Source: Bacillota bacterium (GTDB lineage Bacteria; Bacillota; Clostridia; Oscillospirales; Oscillospiraceae). Taken from it: a stretch of 64,000 nucleotides of DNA. Where the stretch lies: the NCBI GenBank assembly GCA_021768085.1, contig JAETOJ010000002.1, positions 62,001 through 126,000 on the forward strand, read 5' to 3'. The translations under genes were made by a program, and so were the position numbers. The notes under the pieces were generated by a model. The model searched no databases and had not been told where the DNA came from. It saw only the letters and a program-made list of their open reading frames with translations. This document shows positions 23,013 through 32,903 of this stretch, piece after piece; position 1 is the stretch's first letter; each line of letters starts with the position of its first letter.

Positions 23013-24035
23013 TCAGCCCCTGGCCATATCCCGGATAAACAGCCGGGCCAGAGACAGCATCTGTACCGCGTCGGATTGGCTGCACACGCTGTTGGGCGCG
23101 TGGAGATAGCGCACCGCCGCCGAGATCCCTGCCACCCGCACCCCGGATCCGGTTCCCTGCACTGCCCTGGCGTCGGTGCCTCCGGACAGGTAGTGCTTCA
23201 TCTGCCAAGGTAGGCCGTTCTCCTCCGCCAGCGCCCGCAGCCGCTCAAACAGCGCCCTATCATAGATGGCGCCCCCGTCCATCCAGGCCAGCACCGGGCC
23301 ACGCCCCGGCCAGCACACCTGCCGATCCTCCGACAGGGCGGGCACGTCGGCGGCGGTGGTGCCCTCCAGCACCAGGGCGATCTCCGGCTTTACGGAGAAG
23401 GCCGCCCCGAAAGCTCCCCGGGTGCCCACCTCCTCCATCACCGTGAAGGCGAAGGTGCAGTCCATGGGCAGCTCCTCTTCCAGCAGCTTCACCATCACCG
23501 CGCAACCCACCCGGTCGTCGATGGCCTTGGCCTTGAGCATTGCGTCCCCAAAGTCCACGGCGTCGCTGACAAATGCGGCAAAGTCCCCCAGCTCCACCTG
23601 GGACAGGGCCTCCTCCTGATCCTTGGCACCGATATCCACATAGAGATCCGTGACCTTGGGCACCTTCTTCCGCTCCTCGGCGGTGGTCAGGTGGATGGGC
23701 TTCAGGCCGATGACGCCGGGGACGCGCCCCGGCCCCACCGCCACCTCCTTGCCCAGCAGAATCCGCTGGTCGATGCCGCCTACACAGCCGAATTTCAGGA
23801 ACCCCTCTTTGGTGACCGACTTCACAATCAGCCCCACCTCGTCCATATGGGCGCACAGCATCAGCCGGTTCCCCGTGGACTTGGCCCCCCGCTTGAATAC
23901 GATCAGGTTCCCCAGCGCGTCCACCCGCACGCTGTCCGCGTGGGGCTCCACCCGCTGGCGGAGATAGTCCCGCACCTCATCCTCAAAGGAGGACACCCCG
24001 GACAGGGCGCACAGGGTTTTCAGCGTCTCAATCAT
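23013..24035 (-). CDS. M42 family metallopeptidase (paralog 2)
   Basis: CAHMDEVGLIVKSV, AIDDRVGCAVMV, FTVMEEVGTRGAFGAAF, GGTDARAVQGTGSGVRVAGISAAVRYLHAPNSVC. Confidence 0.92.
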   Translation of the reverse strand: MIETLKTLCALSGVSSFEDEVRDYLRQRVEPHADSVRVDALGNLIVFKRGAKSTGNRLMLCAHMDEVGLIVKSVTKEGFLKFGCVGGIDQRILLGKEVAVGPGRVPGVIGLKPIHLTTAEERKKVPKVTDLYVDIGAKDQEEALSQVELGDFAAFVSDAVDFGDAMLKAKAIDDRVGCAVMVKLLEEELPMDCTFAFTVMEEVGTRGAFGAAFSVKPEIALVLEGTTAADVPALSEDRQVCWPGRGPVLAWMDGGAIYDRALFERLRALAEENGLPWQMKHYLSGGTDARAVQGTGSGVRVAGISAAVRYLHAPNSVCSQSDAVQMLSLARLFIRDMARG

Positions 24036-25069
24036 TGCCAGTCCCCCTCTCCCAGTCCGGCGGCAAAGGCGGCCAGCAGCCGGGCCGTGTCCTCAATGTC
24101 GGCCCGCTCCACTGTCTCCACCGGGGTGTGCATATACTTCAGCGGGATGGACACCACCGTGGTGGCCACCCCCTCGTTGCAGATCTGCATCCCCCAGCCG
24201 TTGGTGCCGCTGCTGCCCTCCATGATCTCCTTCTGGACGGGGATGCTCTCCCGCTCCGATGCGTCCAGCAGGCGGCGCACCATCCACCGGGCGCAGTTGG
24301 GCCCGATGCCCACGGCGGGGCCGCCGCCCATCACCATAGCCTCCTCCTTAGAGGTGTCCGGCGTCACCCCGAAGGTCACGTCCACCGCCACGCAGCAGTC
24401 CGGGGCGATGGCCTGGGTCACCACCCGGGCCCCCATGCCGCCCACCTCCTCCCGGGTGCTGCCCAGGAGGTAGAGATCCACGTCCAGCTCCCTGTCCTGG
24501 AGCAGCTCCGCCGCCCGCAGCAAGGCCGCAAAACAGGCCCGGTCGTCCATGGACTTGGAGCACATCTGCCGCTCCCCCAGCCGGAGGAAATTCGAGCGGT
24601 ATACCACCGGCGTGCCCAGGGGGATCCGCCGCTCCGCCTCCTCCTGGCTCAGCCCCACGTCGATGAACATCTCCTCCACCTTGGGAGCCTTCTCCCGATC
24701 CTCCGCCGACAGCACGTGGGGTGGCAGGCAGGCCACCACCCCCCGCAGGGGCGGGTCGGCCAGCACCGTCACCTCTCGGTCGGGCAGCATCCGGGCGTCC
24801 ACCCCGATGGCAGCAAAACGCAAAAAGCCATGCTCCATCCCGGTGACGGTGAGCCCTACCTCGTCCAGATGGGCGTCCAGCAGCAGCTTTTTTGCCCCCG
24901 GCTTCCCGCAGTGGCGCACCCCAATCAAATTGCCCAACCTGTCGATCCAAACCTCATCCATCAGCGGCTCCAGCAGCGCACGGGCCACCTCCACGGCCGG
25001 GCCTTCACGCCCGGAGGGGGCCCCTGCGGTACACAGCCGCTCCAATCTCTGTTCTGTTTCCACGTCCAT
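24032..25069 (-). CDS. M42 family metallopeptidase (paralog 3)
   Basis: DAHLDEVGLTVTGM, SMDDRACFAALL, STREEVGGMGARVV, GTNGWGMQICNEGVATTVVSIPLKYMHTPVETV. Confidence 0.92.
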   Translation of the reverse strand: MDVETEQRLERLCTAGAPSGREGPAVEVARALLEPLMDEVWIDRLGNLIGVRHCGKPGAKKLLLDAHLDEVGLTVTGMEHGFLRFAAIGVDARMLPDREVTVLADPPLRGVVACLPPHVLSAEDREKAPKVEEMFIDVGLSQEEAERRIPLGTPVVYRSNFLRLGERQMCSKSMDDRACFAALLRAAELLQDRELDVDLYLLGSTREEVGGMGARVVTQAIAPDCCVAVDVTFGVTPDTSKEEAMVMGGGPAVGIGPNCARWMVRRLLDASERESIPVQKEIMEGSSGTNGWGMQICNEGVATTVVSIPLKYMHTPVETVERADIEDTARLLAAFAAGLGEGDWQ

Positions 25070-25086
25070 ATTACTCCTTTACCCGC

Positions 25087-26559
25087 TTATTTCAGCGCGT
25101 TCACCAAATCCTTGAACGCGTTTCCCCGCTCCATGAAATTTTTGAAGCGGTCAAAGGACGCGCTGGCCGGCGACAGGATCACCACGTCCCCCGGTTCCGC
25201 CAGGGCCCTGGCCCGCTCCACCGCCTCCCGCAGATCGGCACAGTCCACAATCTCCGGCCTCCCCGGCTCATACCCCGGCGCGGCCAGCACCGCCGCCTTG
25301 ATCTTCTCCGCCGTGTCCCCGGTGAGCAGCAGCGTCTTGACCGATTTGACAACCTCCGATCCCATCTCGTCGTAGGGGATGTGCTTGTCGTACCCCCCGG
25401 CGATGAGGATCACCTTATCTTGAAAAGAGCGCAGCCCCGCCATGGTGCGGCTTGGGCTGGAGGCGATGGAGTCGTTATAATAACGCACCCCGTCCAGCTC
25501 CCGCACCAGCTCGATGCGGTGCTCCACCCCGTTAAAGGTGCGGGCGAAGTCCCGGATCACCTCGTCGGGCACCAGCTCCTCCACCACGGCGATGGCCGCC
25601 ATATAATTCTCCAGGTTGTGTAGGCCGGGCAGGCGGATATCCTCCTGGTGGAGCACCGGGCGGCCGCAGTACATCACCATGCCGTCCTTTAAGTATACCC
25701 CCTGCTCCAGTGACTTTTTCCTGCTGAACAGCGTTACCTGCCCCCGGGCCTCTTTGGCAAAGCCGGCGGTGATCTCGTTGTCCGCATTGAGCACCAGCTT
25801 ATCGCAGGCGTCCTGGTAGGCAAAGATGTTCCGTTTGGCCGCCACATACTCCTCCATATCTTTATGGACGTCCAGGTGGTTGGGCGCCAAATTGGTGATC
25901 ACCGCGATGCTGGGGCTTTGCTTCATGGTGAGCAGCTGGAAGGAGGACAGCTCCAGCACCACTATGTCATCCGGTCGGATCTCGTCCACCTGGCACAGCA
26001 GCGGGTTGCCAATGTTCCCCCCCACAAAGGTGCGGTAGCCCGCCGCCTTCAGCATCCCGGCGATGATGGTGGTGGTGGTGGTTTTGCCGTCCGATCCAGT
26101 CACCGCAATAATCCGGCAGGGACACAGGGAGAGAAACGCTTCCATCTCCGAGGTGAGCACCGCCCCCTCCTCCACCGCCCGGGCAATCTGGGACACGTCG
26201 GGCCGCAGGCCCGGGGTACGAAAGATCACGTCCACTCCCTTTAGGTGTTCCAGATAGTCGGGACCCAGGGCCGCCTCCAGCCCCCGGCACTCCAGCGACT
26301 CGATGAGGCCGTTGAATTCCTCCCGCCGCCGCTTGTCGCAGGCCAGCACCTCCACGCCCGCGTCCAGCAACCGCTCCACCAGGGGCATGTTGGACACGCC
26401 CAGTCCGATCACGGCCACTCGCTTTCCCTTCAAGCCATCCATATATTCCTTCAGTGCCGATTCCATACCGAGCCGCACCTCCATGTCATCGATCCGCTTC
26501 CGCCCAAAGGCAGAATTTGCGTACAGAGGTATTATACCCCATTCAATTCCATTTGACAA
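25087..26559 (-). CDS. murD: UDP-N-acetylmuramoyl-L-alanine--D-glutamate ligase (start uncertain; internal Mets at MEVRLGMESAL plausible)
   Basis: KRVAVIGLGVSNMPLVERLLDAG; AVTGSDGKTTTTTIIAGML; VLELSSFQL; NLAPNHLDVHKDMEEY. Confidence 0.94.
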   Translation of the reverse strand: MSNGIEWGIIPLYANSAFGRKRIDDMEVRLGMESALKEYMDGLKGKRVAVIGLGVSNMPLVERLLDAGVEVLACDKRRREEFNGLIESLECRGLEAALGPDYLEHLKGVDVIFRTPGLRPDVSQIARAVEEGAVLTSEMEAFLSLCPCRIIAVTGSDGKTTTTTIIAGMLKAAGYRTFVGGNIGNPLLCQVDEIRPDDIVVLELSSFQLLTMKQSPSIAVITNLAPNHLDVHKDMEEYVAAKRNIFAYQDACDKLVLNADNEITAGFAKEARGQVTLFSRKKSLEQGVYLKDGMVMYCGRPVLHQEDIRLPGLHNLENYMAAIAVVEELVPDEVIRDFARTFNGVEHRIELVRELDGVRYYNDSIASSPSRTMAGLRSFQDKVILIAGGYDKHIPYDEMGSEVVKSVKTLLLTGDTAEKIKAAVLAAPGYEPGRPEIVDCADLREAVERARALAEPGDVVILSPASASFDRFKNFMERGNAFKDLVNALK

Positions 26560-26587
26560 TCACCCAAAGTTGAAGTACAATGAATTT

Positions 26588-26943
26588 CGCAAGCAAGCTG
26601 GACAGCCGCGCGGCCAGGCCGAAAGGCCGGCCGTGAGGAAAGTCCGGGCTCCGCAGGGCAAGGATAACGGGTAACACCCGCCGGGGGCGACCCCAGGAAA
26701 AGTGCAACAGAAATAGACTACTGGCGGGCGCAAGCCTGCCAGCAAAGGTGGAAAGGCGAGGTAAGAGCTCACCCAATGGCGTGTGAAAGCGCCCATTGCT
26801 GTAAACTCTATCCGGAGCAACGCCGTGGAGGGACACAAGGCCGGCCCGGCCGTCCCGGGGAGGCGGCTGGAGCGCGCTGGCGACAGCGCGTCGAGATAGA
26901 TGGCTGTCTTAAATGACAGAACCCGGCTTACAGGCTTACTTGC
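26588..26943 (+). ncRNA. rnpB: RNase P RNA (bacterial class A-like)
   Basis: 5' gcaagcaagctggacagccgcg, gaggaaagtccgggctcc, cagggcaaggataacggg, ...aacagaaatagactac..., 3' gacagaacccggcttacaggcttacttgc pairing with 5' end. Confidence 0.95.
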
Positions 26944-26949
26944 ACCAGA

Positions 26950-26980
26950 GGCAGGGCCCCCATGAGGGCCCTGCCTTTTT
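26950..26980 (+). terminator. terminator of rnpB
   Basis: ggcagggccc-ccatga-gggccctgcc followed by ttttt. Confidence 0.85.
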
Positions 26981-27038
26981 CTGTCCATTTTGTCCTTCCC
27001 CGGCCGGTTTCTCCGGGAGATTTCTTTTCTTTTATCCG

Positions 27039-27067
27039 TTGCGTTCTCCCTCCGGATACTATATAAT
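27039..27067 (+). promoter_or_regulatory. promoter of pyr operon
   Basis: TTGCGT - 17 bp - TATAAT, upstream of aggaggga RBS and TTG start 27102. Confidence 0.65.
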
Positions 27068-27101
27068 AATTCAAACCATTGACGACAGGAGGGACAACTC
27101 T

Positions 27102-28376
27102 TTGCGGCTTTTGATCCAGGGCGGGCGGGTGCTCGACCCCGCCCAGGGCGTGGACGAACGCCTGGATATTCTCATTGAGGACGGGAAAATCGCCCGGTTG
27201 GGCGGGCATCTATCGGCAGATGGCACACAGGTGCTGTCCGCCGCAGGGCTTGTAGCGGCCCCCGGGCTGGTGGATCTGCACGTCCACCTGCGGGAGCCGG
27301 GCTTCGAGGCCAAGGAGACGGTGGCCACCGGCTGCGCCGCCGCCGCCCGGGGCGGCGTCACCACGTTGGTAGCTATGCCCAACACCAAACCCGCCACCGA
27401 CTGCCCGGACATCGTTCGACTGGTACGGGACAGGGCCGCTCCCACCGGAATCAACGTCCTCCCCGCCGGGGCGGTAACGGTGGGACAGAAGGGCAAACAG
27501 CTCACCGATTTTGCCGCCCTGAAGGCGGCGGGGGCGCCTGCCTTCACCGACGACGGAGTACCCATCCAGAACCTGGCCCTGCTCCGGCAGGCCATGCTGG
27601 AGGCGAAGCGGCTGGGCCTGCCCCTGCTGGATCACTGCGAGGACAGGGACATGGTGCAAAATTACGCCGTCAACGAGGGGGCCGTCTCCCGGCAGCTGAA
27701 TCTCCCCGGCCGCCCCGCCATCGCGGAGGAGCTGCAGATCATGCGGGACGTGATGCTGGCGGAGGAAACCGGGGCCCATGTCCACATCTGCCACATCTCC
27801 ACCGCCAAAGGGGTGGAGATCGTCCGGCAGGCCAAGGCCCGGGGCGTCCACGTCACCTGCGAGACCTGCCCCCAATATTTCACCCTCACCGAGGAGGAGA
27901 TACTGCGGCAGGGCGCCATGGCCCGAGTCAACCCGCCCCTGCGCACCCAGGCGGACGTGGAGGGCATCCGGGCGGGGCTGATGGACGGCACCATTGACGC
28001 CATTGTCACCGACCACGCCCCCCACACCACAGAGGAAAAGGCCAAGCCCCTCCCCGACGCCCCCAGCGGCATGGTGGGGCTGGAGACCTCCCTGGCTCTG
28101 GCCCTCACTGGGCTGTACCACACCGGGCTGCTGTCTCTGAGCCGGGTCATCGCGCTGATGACCGCCGCCCCCGCCGCCCTGCTGGGGCTGGACAAGGGAA
28201 CGCTGGGCTTAGGCCGGAACGCCGACCTGATCCTCTTTGATCTGGACGAGGAGTGGGTCATTGACAAGACCAAATTTGCCTCAAAAGGCCGCAACACCCC
28301 CTTCCACGGCCGTACCGTGCGGGGAAAAGTCAAGTATACCATTTCCCGGGGAAAGATTATTTACCAGGAGGATTAA
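27102..28376 (+). CDS. pyrC: dihydroorotase
   Basis: LVDLHVHLREPGFEAKETVATG; HVHICHISTAKGVEIV; IDAIVTDHAPHT; TTG start chosen from RBS at 27087-27094. Confidence 0.94.
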   Translation: MRLLIQGGRVLDPAQGVDERLDILIEDGKIARLGGHLSADGTQVLSAAGLVAAPGLVDLHVHLREPGFEAKETVATGCAAAARGGVTTLVAMPNTKPATDCPDIVRLVRDRAAPTGINVLPAGAVTVGQKGKQLTDFAALKAAGAPAFTDDGVPIQNLALLRQAMLEAKRLGLPLLDHCEDRDMVQNYAVNEGAVSRQLNLPGRPAIAEELQIMRDVMLAEETGAHVHICHISTAKGVEIVRQAKARGVHVTCETCPQYFTLTEEEILRQGAMARVNPPLRTQADVEGIRAGLMDGTIDAIVTDHAPHTTEEKAKPLPDAPSGMVGLETSLALALTGLYHTGLLSLSRVIALMTAAPAALLGLDKGTLGLGRNADLILFDLDEEWVIDKTKFASKGRNTPFHGRTVRGKVKYTISRGKIIYQED

Positions 28377-28379
28377 ACC

Positions 28380-29303
28380 ATGTCATTCGACGCATTGCAG
28401 GACAAGATCAAGGCCAAAAAGAACCCCACCGTGGCCGGGCTGGACGCCCGGGTGGAGTACGTGCCGCCCCATATCCTCAAAAAGTACACCGACCAGCACG
28501 GCGAAACCCTAAAGGCCGCCGCCCAGGCGGTGCTGGAGTTTGACAAGGGCCTCATCGACGCGCTGGCGGACGTGGTTCCCGCCGTCAAGCCCCAGTCCGC
28601 TTACTTTGAGATGCTGGGCTGGCAGGGGATGCAGGCGCTGGAGGAGGTCATCGCCTACGCCAAATCAAAGGGCCTATTTGTCATGGCCGACGTGAAGCGG
28701 GGGGACATCGGCACCACCGCCGCCGCCTACAGCGAGGCGTGGCTGGGCTCCACCCAGGTGGGTGGGACGGCCTGCCCGGTGTTTGACGCCGACTGCGTCA
28801 CCCTCAACGGCTACATGGGCTCTGACGCCATCAAGCCCTTTTTAAAAGACTGCACCGAGCGGAACAAGTGCGCCTTTGTGCTGGCCAAAACCTCCAACCC
28901 CTCCTCCATGGAGCTCCAGGACATCGTGGCCGGGGATCGGCTGGTATACACCGTTATGGGCGACCTGATCCAGCGCTGGGGCCAGGGCACCGAGGGCAAG
29001 TATCACTATCAGGCCCTGGGGGCGGTAGTGGGGGCCACCCACCCCTCCGTTCTGAAGGAGCTGCGCTACCGTCTGGACAAAACCTTCTTCCTGGTGCCCG
29101 GTTACGGCGCCCAGGGAGGCACTGCCGCCGATGTACGGTTCGCTTTCGACGAGCTGGGCCGGGGGGCCATCGTCAACGCCTCCCGCTCCATCTTGTGTGC
29201 CTGGCAGAAAACCGGGAAGAACGGCGCGGACTATCAGGAGGCCGCCCGGGTCGCCGCAGAGCATATGCGGGACGAGATCAAGCAATATGTCACCATTCTG
29301 TAA
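28380..29303 (+). CDS. pyrF: orotidine 5'-phosphate decarboxylase (type 2-like)
   Basis: TVAGLDARVEYVP; LFVMADVKRGDIGTTAAAYSEAWLG; VPGYGAQGGTAADV. Confidence 0.94.
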   Translation: MSFDALQDKIKAKKNPTVAGLDARVEYVPPHILKKYTDQHGETLKAAAQAVLEFDKGLIDALADVVPAVKPQSAYFEMLGWQGMQALEEVIAYAKSKGLFVMADVKRGDIGTTAAAYSEAWLGSTQVGGTACPVFDADCVTLNGYMGSDAIKPFLKDCTERNKCAFVLAKTSNPSSMELQDIVAGDRLVYTVMGDLIQRWGQGTEGKYHYQALGAVVGATHPSVLKELRYRLDKTFFLVPGYGAQGGTAADVRFAFDELGRGAIVNASRSILCAWQKTGKNGADYQEAARVAAEHMRDEIKQYVTIL

Positions 29304-29315
29304 GGAGGGCCAAAC

Positions 29316-30101
29316 ATGCCGATTCAACAGATCTGCACCGTGGCCTCCATGACCCAACTGGACGCCTCAACCTGGTGGATGGTGCTGGAGGTTGGGAAGC
29401 TGGTGGAACAGCACGGCCTCACCGGCGGGCAGTTTATCCATATCAAATGCGGAGATGATCAGCTCCTCCGCCGGCCCATCTCGGTGGCCATCGCCGGCTG
29501 GGATGAGCCGGCGGATCTGGCCACCCTGATTTTTGAAGTGCGGGGTGAGGGTACCCGCTGGCTGTCCCAGTGCAAGGAGGGAGATAAACTGGACGTGCTG
29601 GGCCCCCTGGGGAACAGCTTCGACGTGTCCCGAGAGGGGCATTATCTGCTGGTGGGCGGCGGCATCGGCGTACCGCCCCTCATCACCTGCGGGGAGTGGC
29701 TGAAATGGCCCCGAACGGCGGTGCTGGGTTTCCGTACGAAAGACAAGGCATTTCCCTCCGTGGTTAGCCGTTTTGAGGAGCACTGCGAGAAAACCTGTCT
29801 CTGCACCGACGACGGTACCCTGGGCCGCCATGGCTTTGTGGACGGCCAGGTGCGTGATCTCCTTGAACAGGATAAATCCTTTACACAGATTCTGGCTTGT
29901 GGCCCTAAGCCCATGTTGAAAAGCGTGGCGGCGGTGGCAGCGGAGTTTGGCGTCCCCTGCCAGGTGTCCATGGAGGAGCGGATGGCCTGCGGCGTGGGGG
30001 CTTGCCTTGGCTGTGCCCTCCGGATGAAGGACGGGAGCATGAAGCACGTGTGCAAGGACGGTCCGGTATTCAACGCCGAGGAGGTGGACTGGGATGTCTG
30101 A
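29316..30101 (+). CDS. pyrK: dihydroorotate dehydrogenase electron transfer subunit
   Basis: FAD/NAD oxidoreductase with LLVGGGIGVPPLI and 2Fe-2S Cys motif MACGVGACLGCALRM...C. Confidence 0.93.
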   Translation: MPIQQICTVASMTQLDASTWWMVLEVGKLVEQHGLTGGQFIHIKCGDDQLLRRPISVAIAGWDEPADLATLIFEVRGEGTRWLSQCKEGDKLDVLGPLGNSFDVSREGHYLLVGGGIGVPPLITCGEWLKWPRTAVLGFRTKDKAFPSVVSRFEEHCEKTCLCTDDGTLGRHGFVDGQVRDLLEQDKSFTQILACGPKPMLKSVAAVAAEFGVPCQVSMEERMACGVGACLGCALRMKDGSMKHVCKDGPVFNAEEVDWDV

Positions 30102-31089
30102 GAAGAAAACACCCCGTCCCGAGGCTTCGGGGATCATTGGCGGCGCCACTACATCTGTGGCGTTATTTCAAGACCGCTCTGTTGATCTATCCGTTGATTT
30201 AGCCGGGGTTGTGCTGAAAAACCCGGTGGTGGTCGCCTCCGGCACCTTTGGCTTTGGCCGGGAGTACGGCCAGTTCTTTGACCTGTCCGAGCTGGGCGGC
30301 ATCTGCTGTAAGGGTCTTACCCTTCACCCCAGGGAGGGCAACCCTCCGCCCCGGATCGCCGAGACCCCTCTGGGGATGCTCAACTCGGTGGGACTGCAAA
30401 ATCCTGGCGTGGACGCCTTTATTCGGGACGAGCTTCCCTTCCTGCGGCAGCATGACGTGACGGTCATCGCCAACATCTCAGGAAACACACCGGAGGAGTA
30501 CGGCGTCATGTGTGAAAAGCTGTCCGAAGCCGGGGTGGATATGATCGAGGTCAACATCTCTTGCCCCAATGTGAAGGCGGGAGGCTTGGCCTACGGCACC
30601 CGTCCCGATCTGGCGGCGGAGGTCACCCAGAAGGCTAAAAAGCGCGCCACCGTCCCAGTGATGGTGAAGCTCTCCCCCAATGTCACTGATATCACGGAAA
30701 TCGCCCGGGCCGCAGCGGACGGGGGCGCGGACGCCCTATCCCTCATCAACACCCTGCGGGGGATGCGCATTGACGTAAACTCTCGACGGCCTATCCTCAA
30801 AATGAACACCGGCGGGCTGTCCGGCCCCGCTGTCCTCCCTGTGGCGGTGCGTATGGTGTGGGAGGTGGCAAACGCCGTCAAGCTGCCTATCATCGGGATG
30901 GGCGGCGTATCCACTGGGGAGGATGCCGCCCAGTTCCTGCTGGCGGGGGCCTCCGCCGTGGCGGTGGGCACCGCCCTGTTCGCCGACCCCTTTGCCCCGC
31001 TGAAGGTGCGGGACGAGCTGGCGGCAATTGCGGCCCGGCAGGGCCTGTCCGCGGTACGGGAGCTCACCGGAGGCGTGCAGCCCTGGTGA
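30094..31089 (+). CDS. pyrD: dihydroorotate dehydrogenase catalytic subunit (class 1B)
   Basis: LKNPVVVASGTFGFGREYGQFFDLSELGGICCKGLTLHPREGN; NISCPNVKAGG; GMGGVSTGEDAAQFLLAGASAVAVGTA. Confidence 0.95.
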   Translation: MSEKKTPRPEASGIIGGATTSVALFQDRSVDLSVDLAGVVLKNPVVVASGTFGFGREYGQFFDLSELGGICCKGLTLHPREGNPPPRIAETPLGMLNSVGLQNPGVDAFIRDELPFLRQHDVTVIANISGNTPEEYGVMCEKLSEAGVDMIEVNISCPNVKAGGLAYGTRPDLAAEVTQKAKKRATVPVMVKLSPNVTDITEIARAAADGGADALSLINTLRGMRIDVNSRRPILKMNTGGLSGPAVLPVAVRMVWEVANAVKLPIIGMGGVSTGEDAAQFLLAGASAVAVGTALFADPFAPLKVRDELAAIAARQGLSAVRELTGGVQPW

Positions 31090-31109
31090 AGCACAGGAAG
31101 GAGACTACC

Positions 31110-32204
31110 ATGACCACCATTTATCTCATCCGCCACGGCCAGGCGGAGGGCAACCTCTACCGCCGCTGCCACAGTTGGCACAACGGACTGCTCACCAGCA
31201 AGGGCCGGGAACAGGTGAAGGCGCTGGAGCAGCGGTTCCAGGACGTCCACTTTGACGCGGTATATTCCAGCGACCTCTACCGGGCCATGTCCACCGCCGG
31301 GGCCATCTATCGCTCCCATGACCTTCCCCTGCGGGTGGATCCCGGTCTGCGGGAGATCGGCGCGGGCGTCTGGGAGGATGTGCCCTGGGGTCAACTGCTC
31401 CACGATCACCGGGAAAGCCTGGCAGCATTTCTGGCCTGCGACCCTGGCTGGCAGGTGGAGGGCAGCGAGACCTTCCCTCAGGTGCGCCAGCGTATGACCG
31501 CCTCCCTGACCCGCATCGCCACCGCCCATCCGGGACAGACGGTGGCGGTGACCTCCCACGGCTGCGCCATCCGGGCGGCGCTGTCTGCCTTCCTGGGCAT
31601 GGACGCCGCCAGTATGAGCCAGATTCCCCTGTCCAATAACACCGGCGTGGCCAAGCTGATCTCAGAAAACGGCAGCTTCCAGGTGGAGTATTATAATGAT
31701 GACGGCCACCTCGGCTCCTCTGAGCGGTGGCGGTATCCCACCGCCCAGTCCAACGCCGCCTCCGGCATTCCCGGCATGGAGCGCAACGCCCTGCGCCATC
31801 GTCCCCTGATCCTACCTCAGGAGGAGGAGTTTTATCTGAGCGCCTGTAGGGAAGCCGGCGTTGAGCCATACAACTTCCTACTGAGTGAGCCGGACAACCT
31901 GCTGTTGTCCCTGCTGGGAGATCGGCCTGTGGGAGTGCTCCAGATGGATCGAACCAGGGAAGCGGAGCAAGGCGCGGGTTGGATCACGCTGTTGTGGATG
32001 GCCCCGGAGTTCCAGGGAAAGGGCCTTGGAATCCAGCTACTGGGCCACGCGATCTGTACTTATCGGGCCCTGGGGCGGCAGATCCTGCGGCTGTCCTGCC
32101 CTCCGGGACACCAGCGGTTCCGTCAATTTTGCCTCACCCATGGCTTCACCGAGGCGGACGGCCAGCCTGACGTACTGGAAGCCTATATCGGGCTGGAGCT
32201 GTAA
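31110..32204 (+). CDS. histidine phosphatase (phosphoglycerate mutase-like) fused to GNAT acetyltransferase
   Basis: N-part TTIYLIRHGQAEGN ... VTSHGCAIRA; C-part ITLLWMAPEFQGKGLGIQLLGHAICTYRALG (GNAT motif A). Confidence 0.85.
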   Translation: MTTIYLIRHGQAEGNLYRRCHSWHNGLLTSKGREQVKALEQRFQDVHFDAVYSSDLYRAMSTAGAIYRSHDLPLRVDPGLREIGAGVWEDVPWGQLLHDHRESLAAFLACDPGWQVEGSETFPQVRQRMTASLTRIATAHPGQTVAVTSHGCAIRAALSAFLGMDAASMSQIPLSNNTGVAKLISENGSFQVEYYNDDGHLGSSERWRYPTAQSNAASGIPGMERNALRHRPLILPQEEEFYLSACREAGVEPYNFLLSEPDNLLLSLLGDRPVGVLQMDRTREAEQGAGWITLLWMAPEFQGKGLGIQLLGHAICTYRALGRQILRLSCPPGHQRFRQFCLTHGFTEADGQPDVLEAYIGLEL

Positions 32205-32250
32205 GCCGATAGCTTTTTTGAACCTGTGCGGAACCCATACATAAAAGCTC

Positions 32251-32284
32251 CAGGGCGGCTGGGATTACCCGGCCGCCCTGTTTT
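32251..32284 (+). terminator. terminator of pyr operon/phosphatase-GNAT gene
   Basis: cagggcggctgg ... ccggccgccctg then tttt. Confidence 0.7.
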
Positions 32285-32286
32285 GC

Positions 32287-32667
32287 TTACCGCATCGCCC
32301 GGCCGACGTCGTTGGCCGCGTCGCCGATGGCGTCGCCTGCGCCTCGAACCACATCGCCTGCGCCCCGAGCCAGATCCCCTGCGGCGTCGCCGATGTCGTC
32401 CATCACGCTGTCCCCATCCTGGCCGCCGATTCCGGCAGAACTGTCAGGACGGCCGTCATTGTTCTGATCGTTGGTGCCCCCTGCGCCGCCGCCATCCATG
32501 GCGTCGTTGCCATTATTTCCGCCATTCATGCCAGGGCTGTGCTCATCCTGGGGCATGGTGTGGGTGGGCTCCACCGGTCTGGAGTTCTCCTCCCGGTTGG
32601 CGGAGCAGCCCGCCAGGGCCAGGACAAACACCAGGGCCATTGCCAAAGCAAACCTTCTCTGTTTCAT
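32287..32667 (-). CDS. small lipoprotein with Gly/Asp/Ala repeat C-terminus
   Basis: LVFVLALAGCSANRE lipobox; C-terminal DIGDAAGDLARGAGDVVRGAGDAIGDAANDVGRAMR. Confidence 0.65.
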   Translation of the reverse strand: MKQRRFALAMALVFVLALAGCSANREENSRPVEPTHTMPQDEHSPGMNGGNNGNDAMDGGGAGGTNDQNNDGRPDSSAGIGGQDGDSVMDDIGDAAGDLARGAGDVVRGAGDAIGDAANDVGRAMR

Positions 32668-32903
32668 CGTTATGCCTCCTGCTTTTTTTCACTTCCCCGT
32701 TCCTCATTATGTGCCGGCTCCGGCAAATTAAAAGCAGAAAAATTTTGCCGATTTTCCAGCGCATCTCATAAATCCGCCGGTTTTTTCGTCAGCGCGCACC
32801 CTTTTCTCCTTTTTACATAAGCTGAATCAGGGAAGCCGGAACCCGCCCCAGGCGGGGCCTGCCATCACAGACTTCCCACAATCCCCAAAAGGAGGAATTG
32901 TCC

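Noticed and set aside
24035-25375. 446-aa plus-strand ORF
   Set aside because: Antisense to M42 paralog 3 and murD; no domain character.
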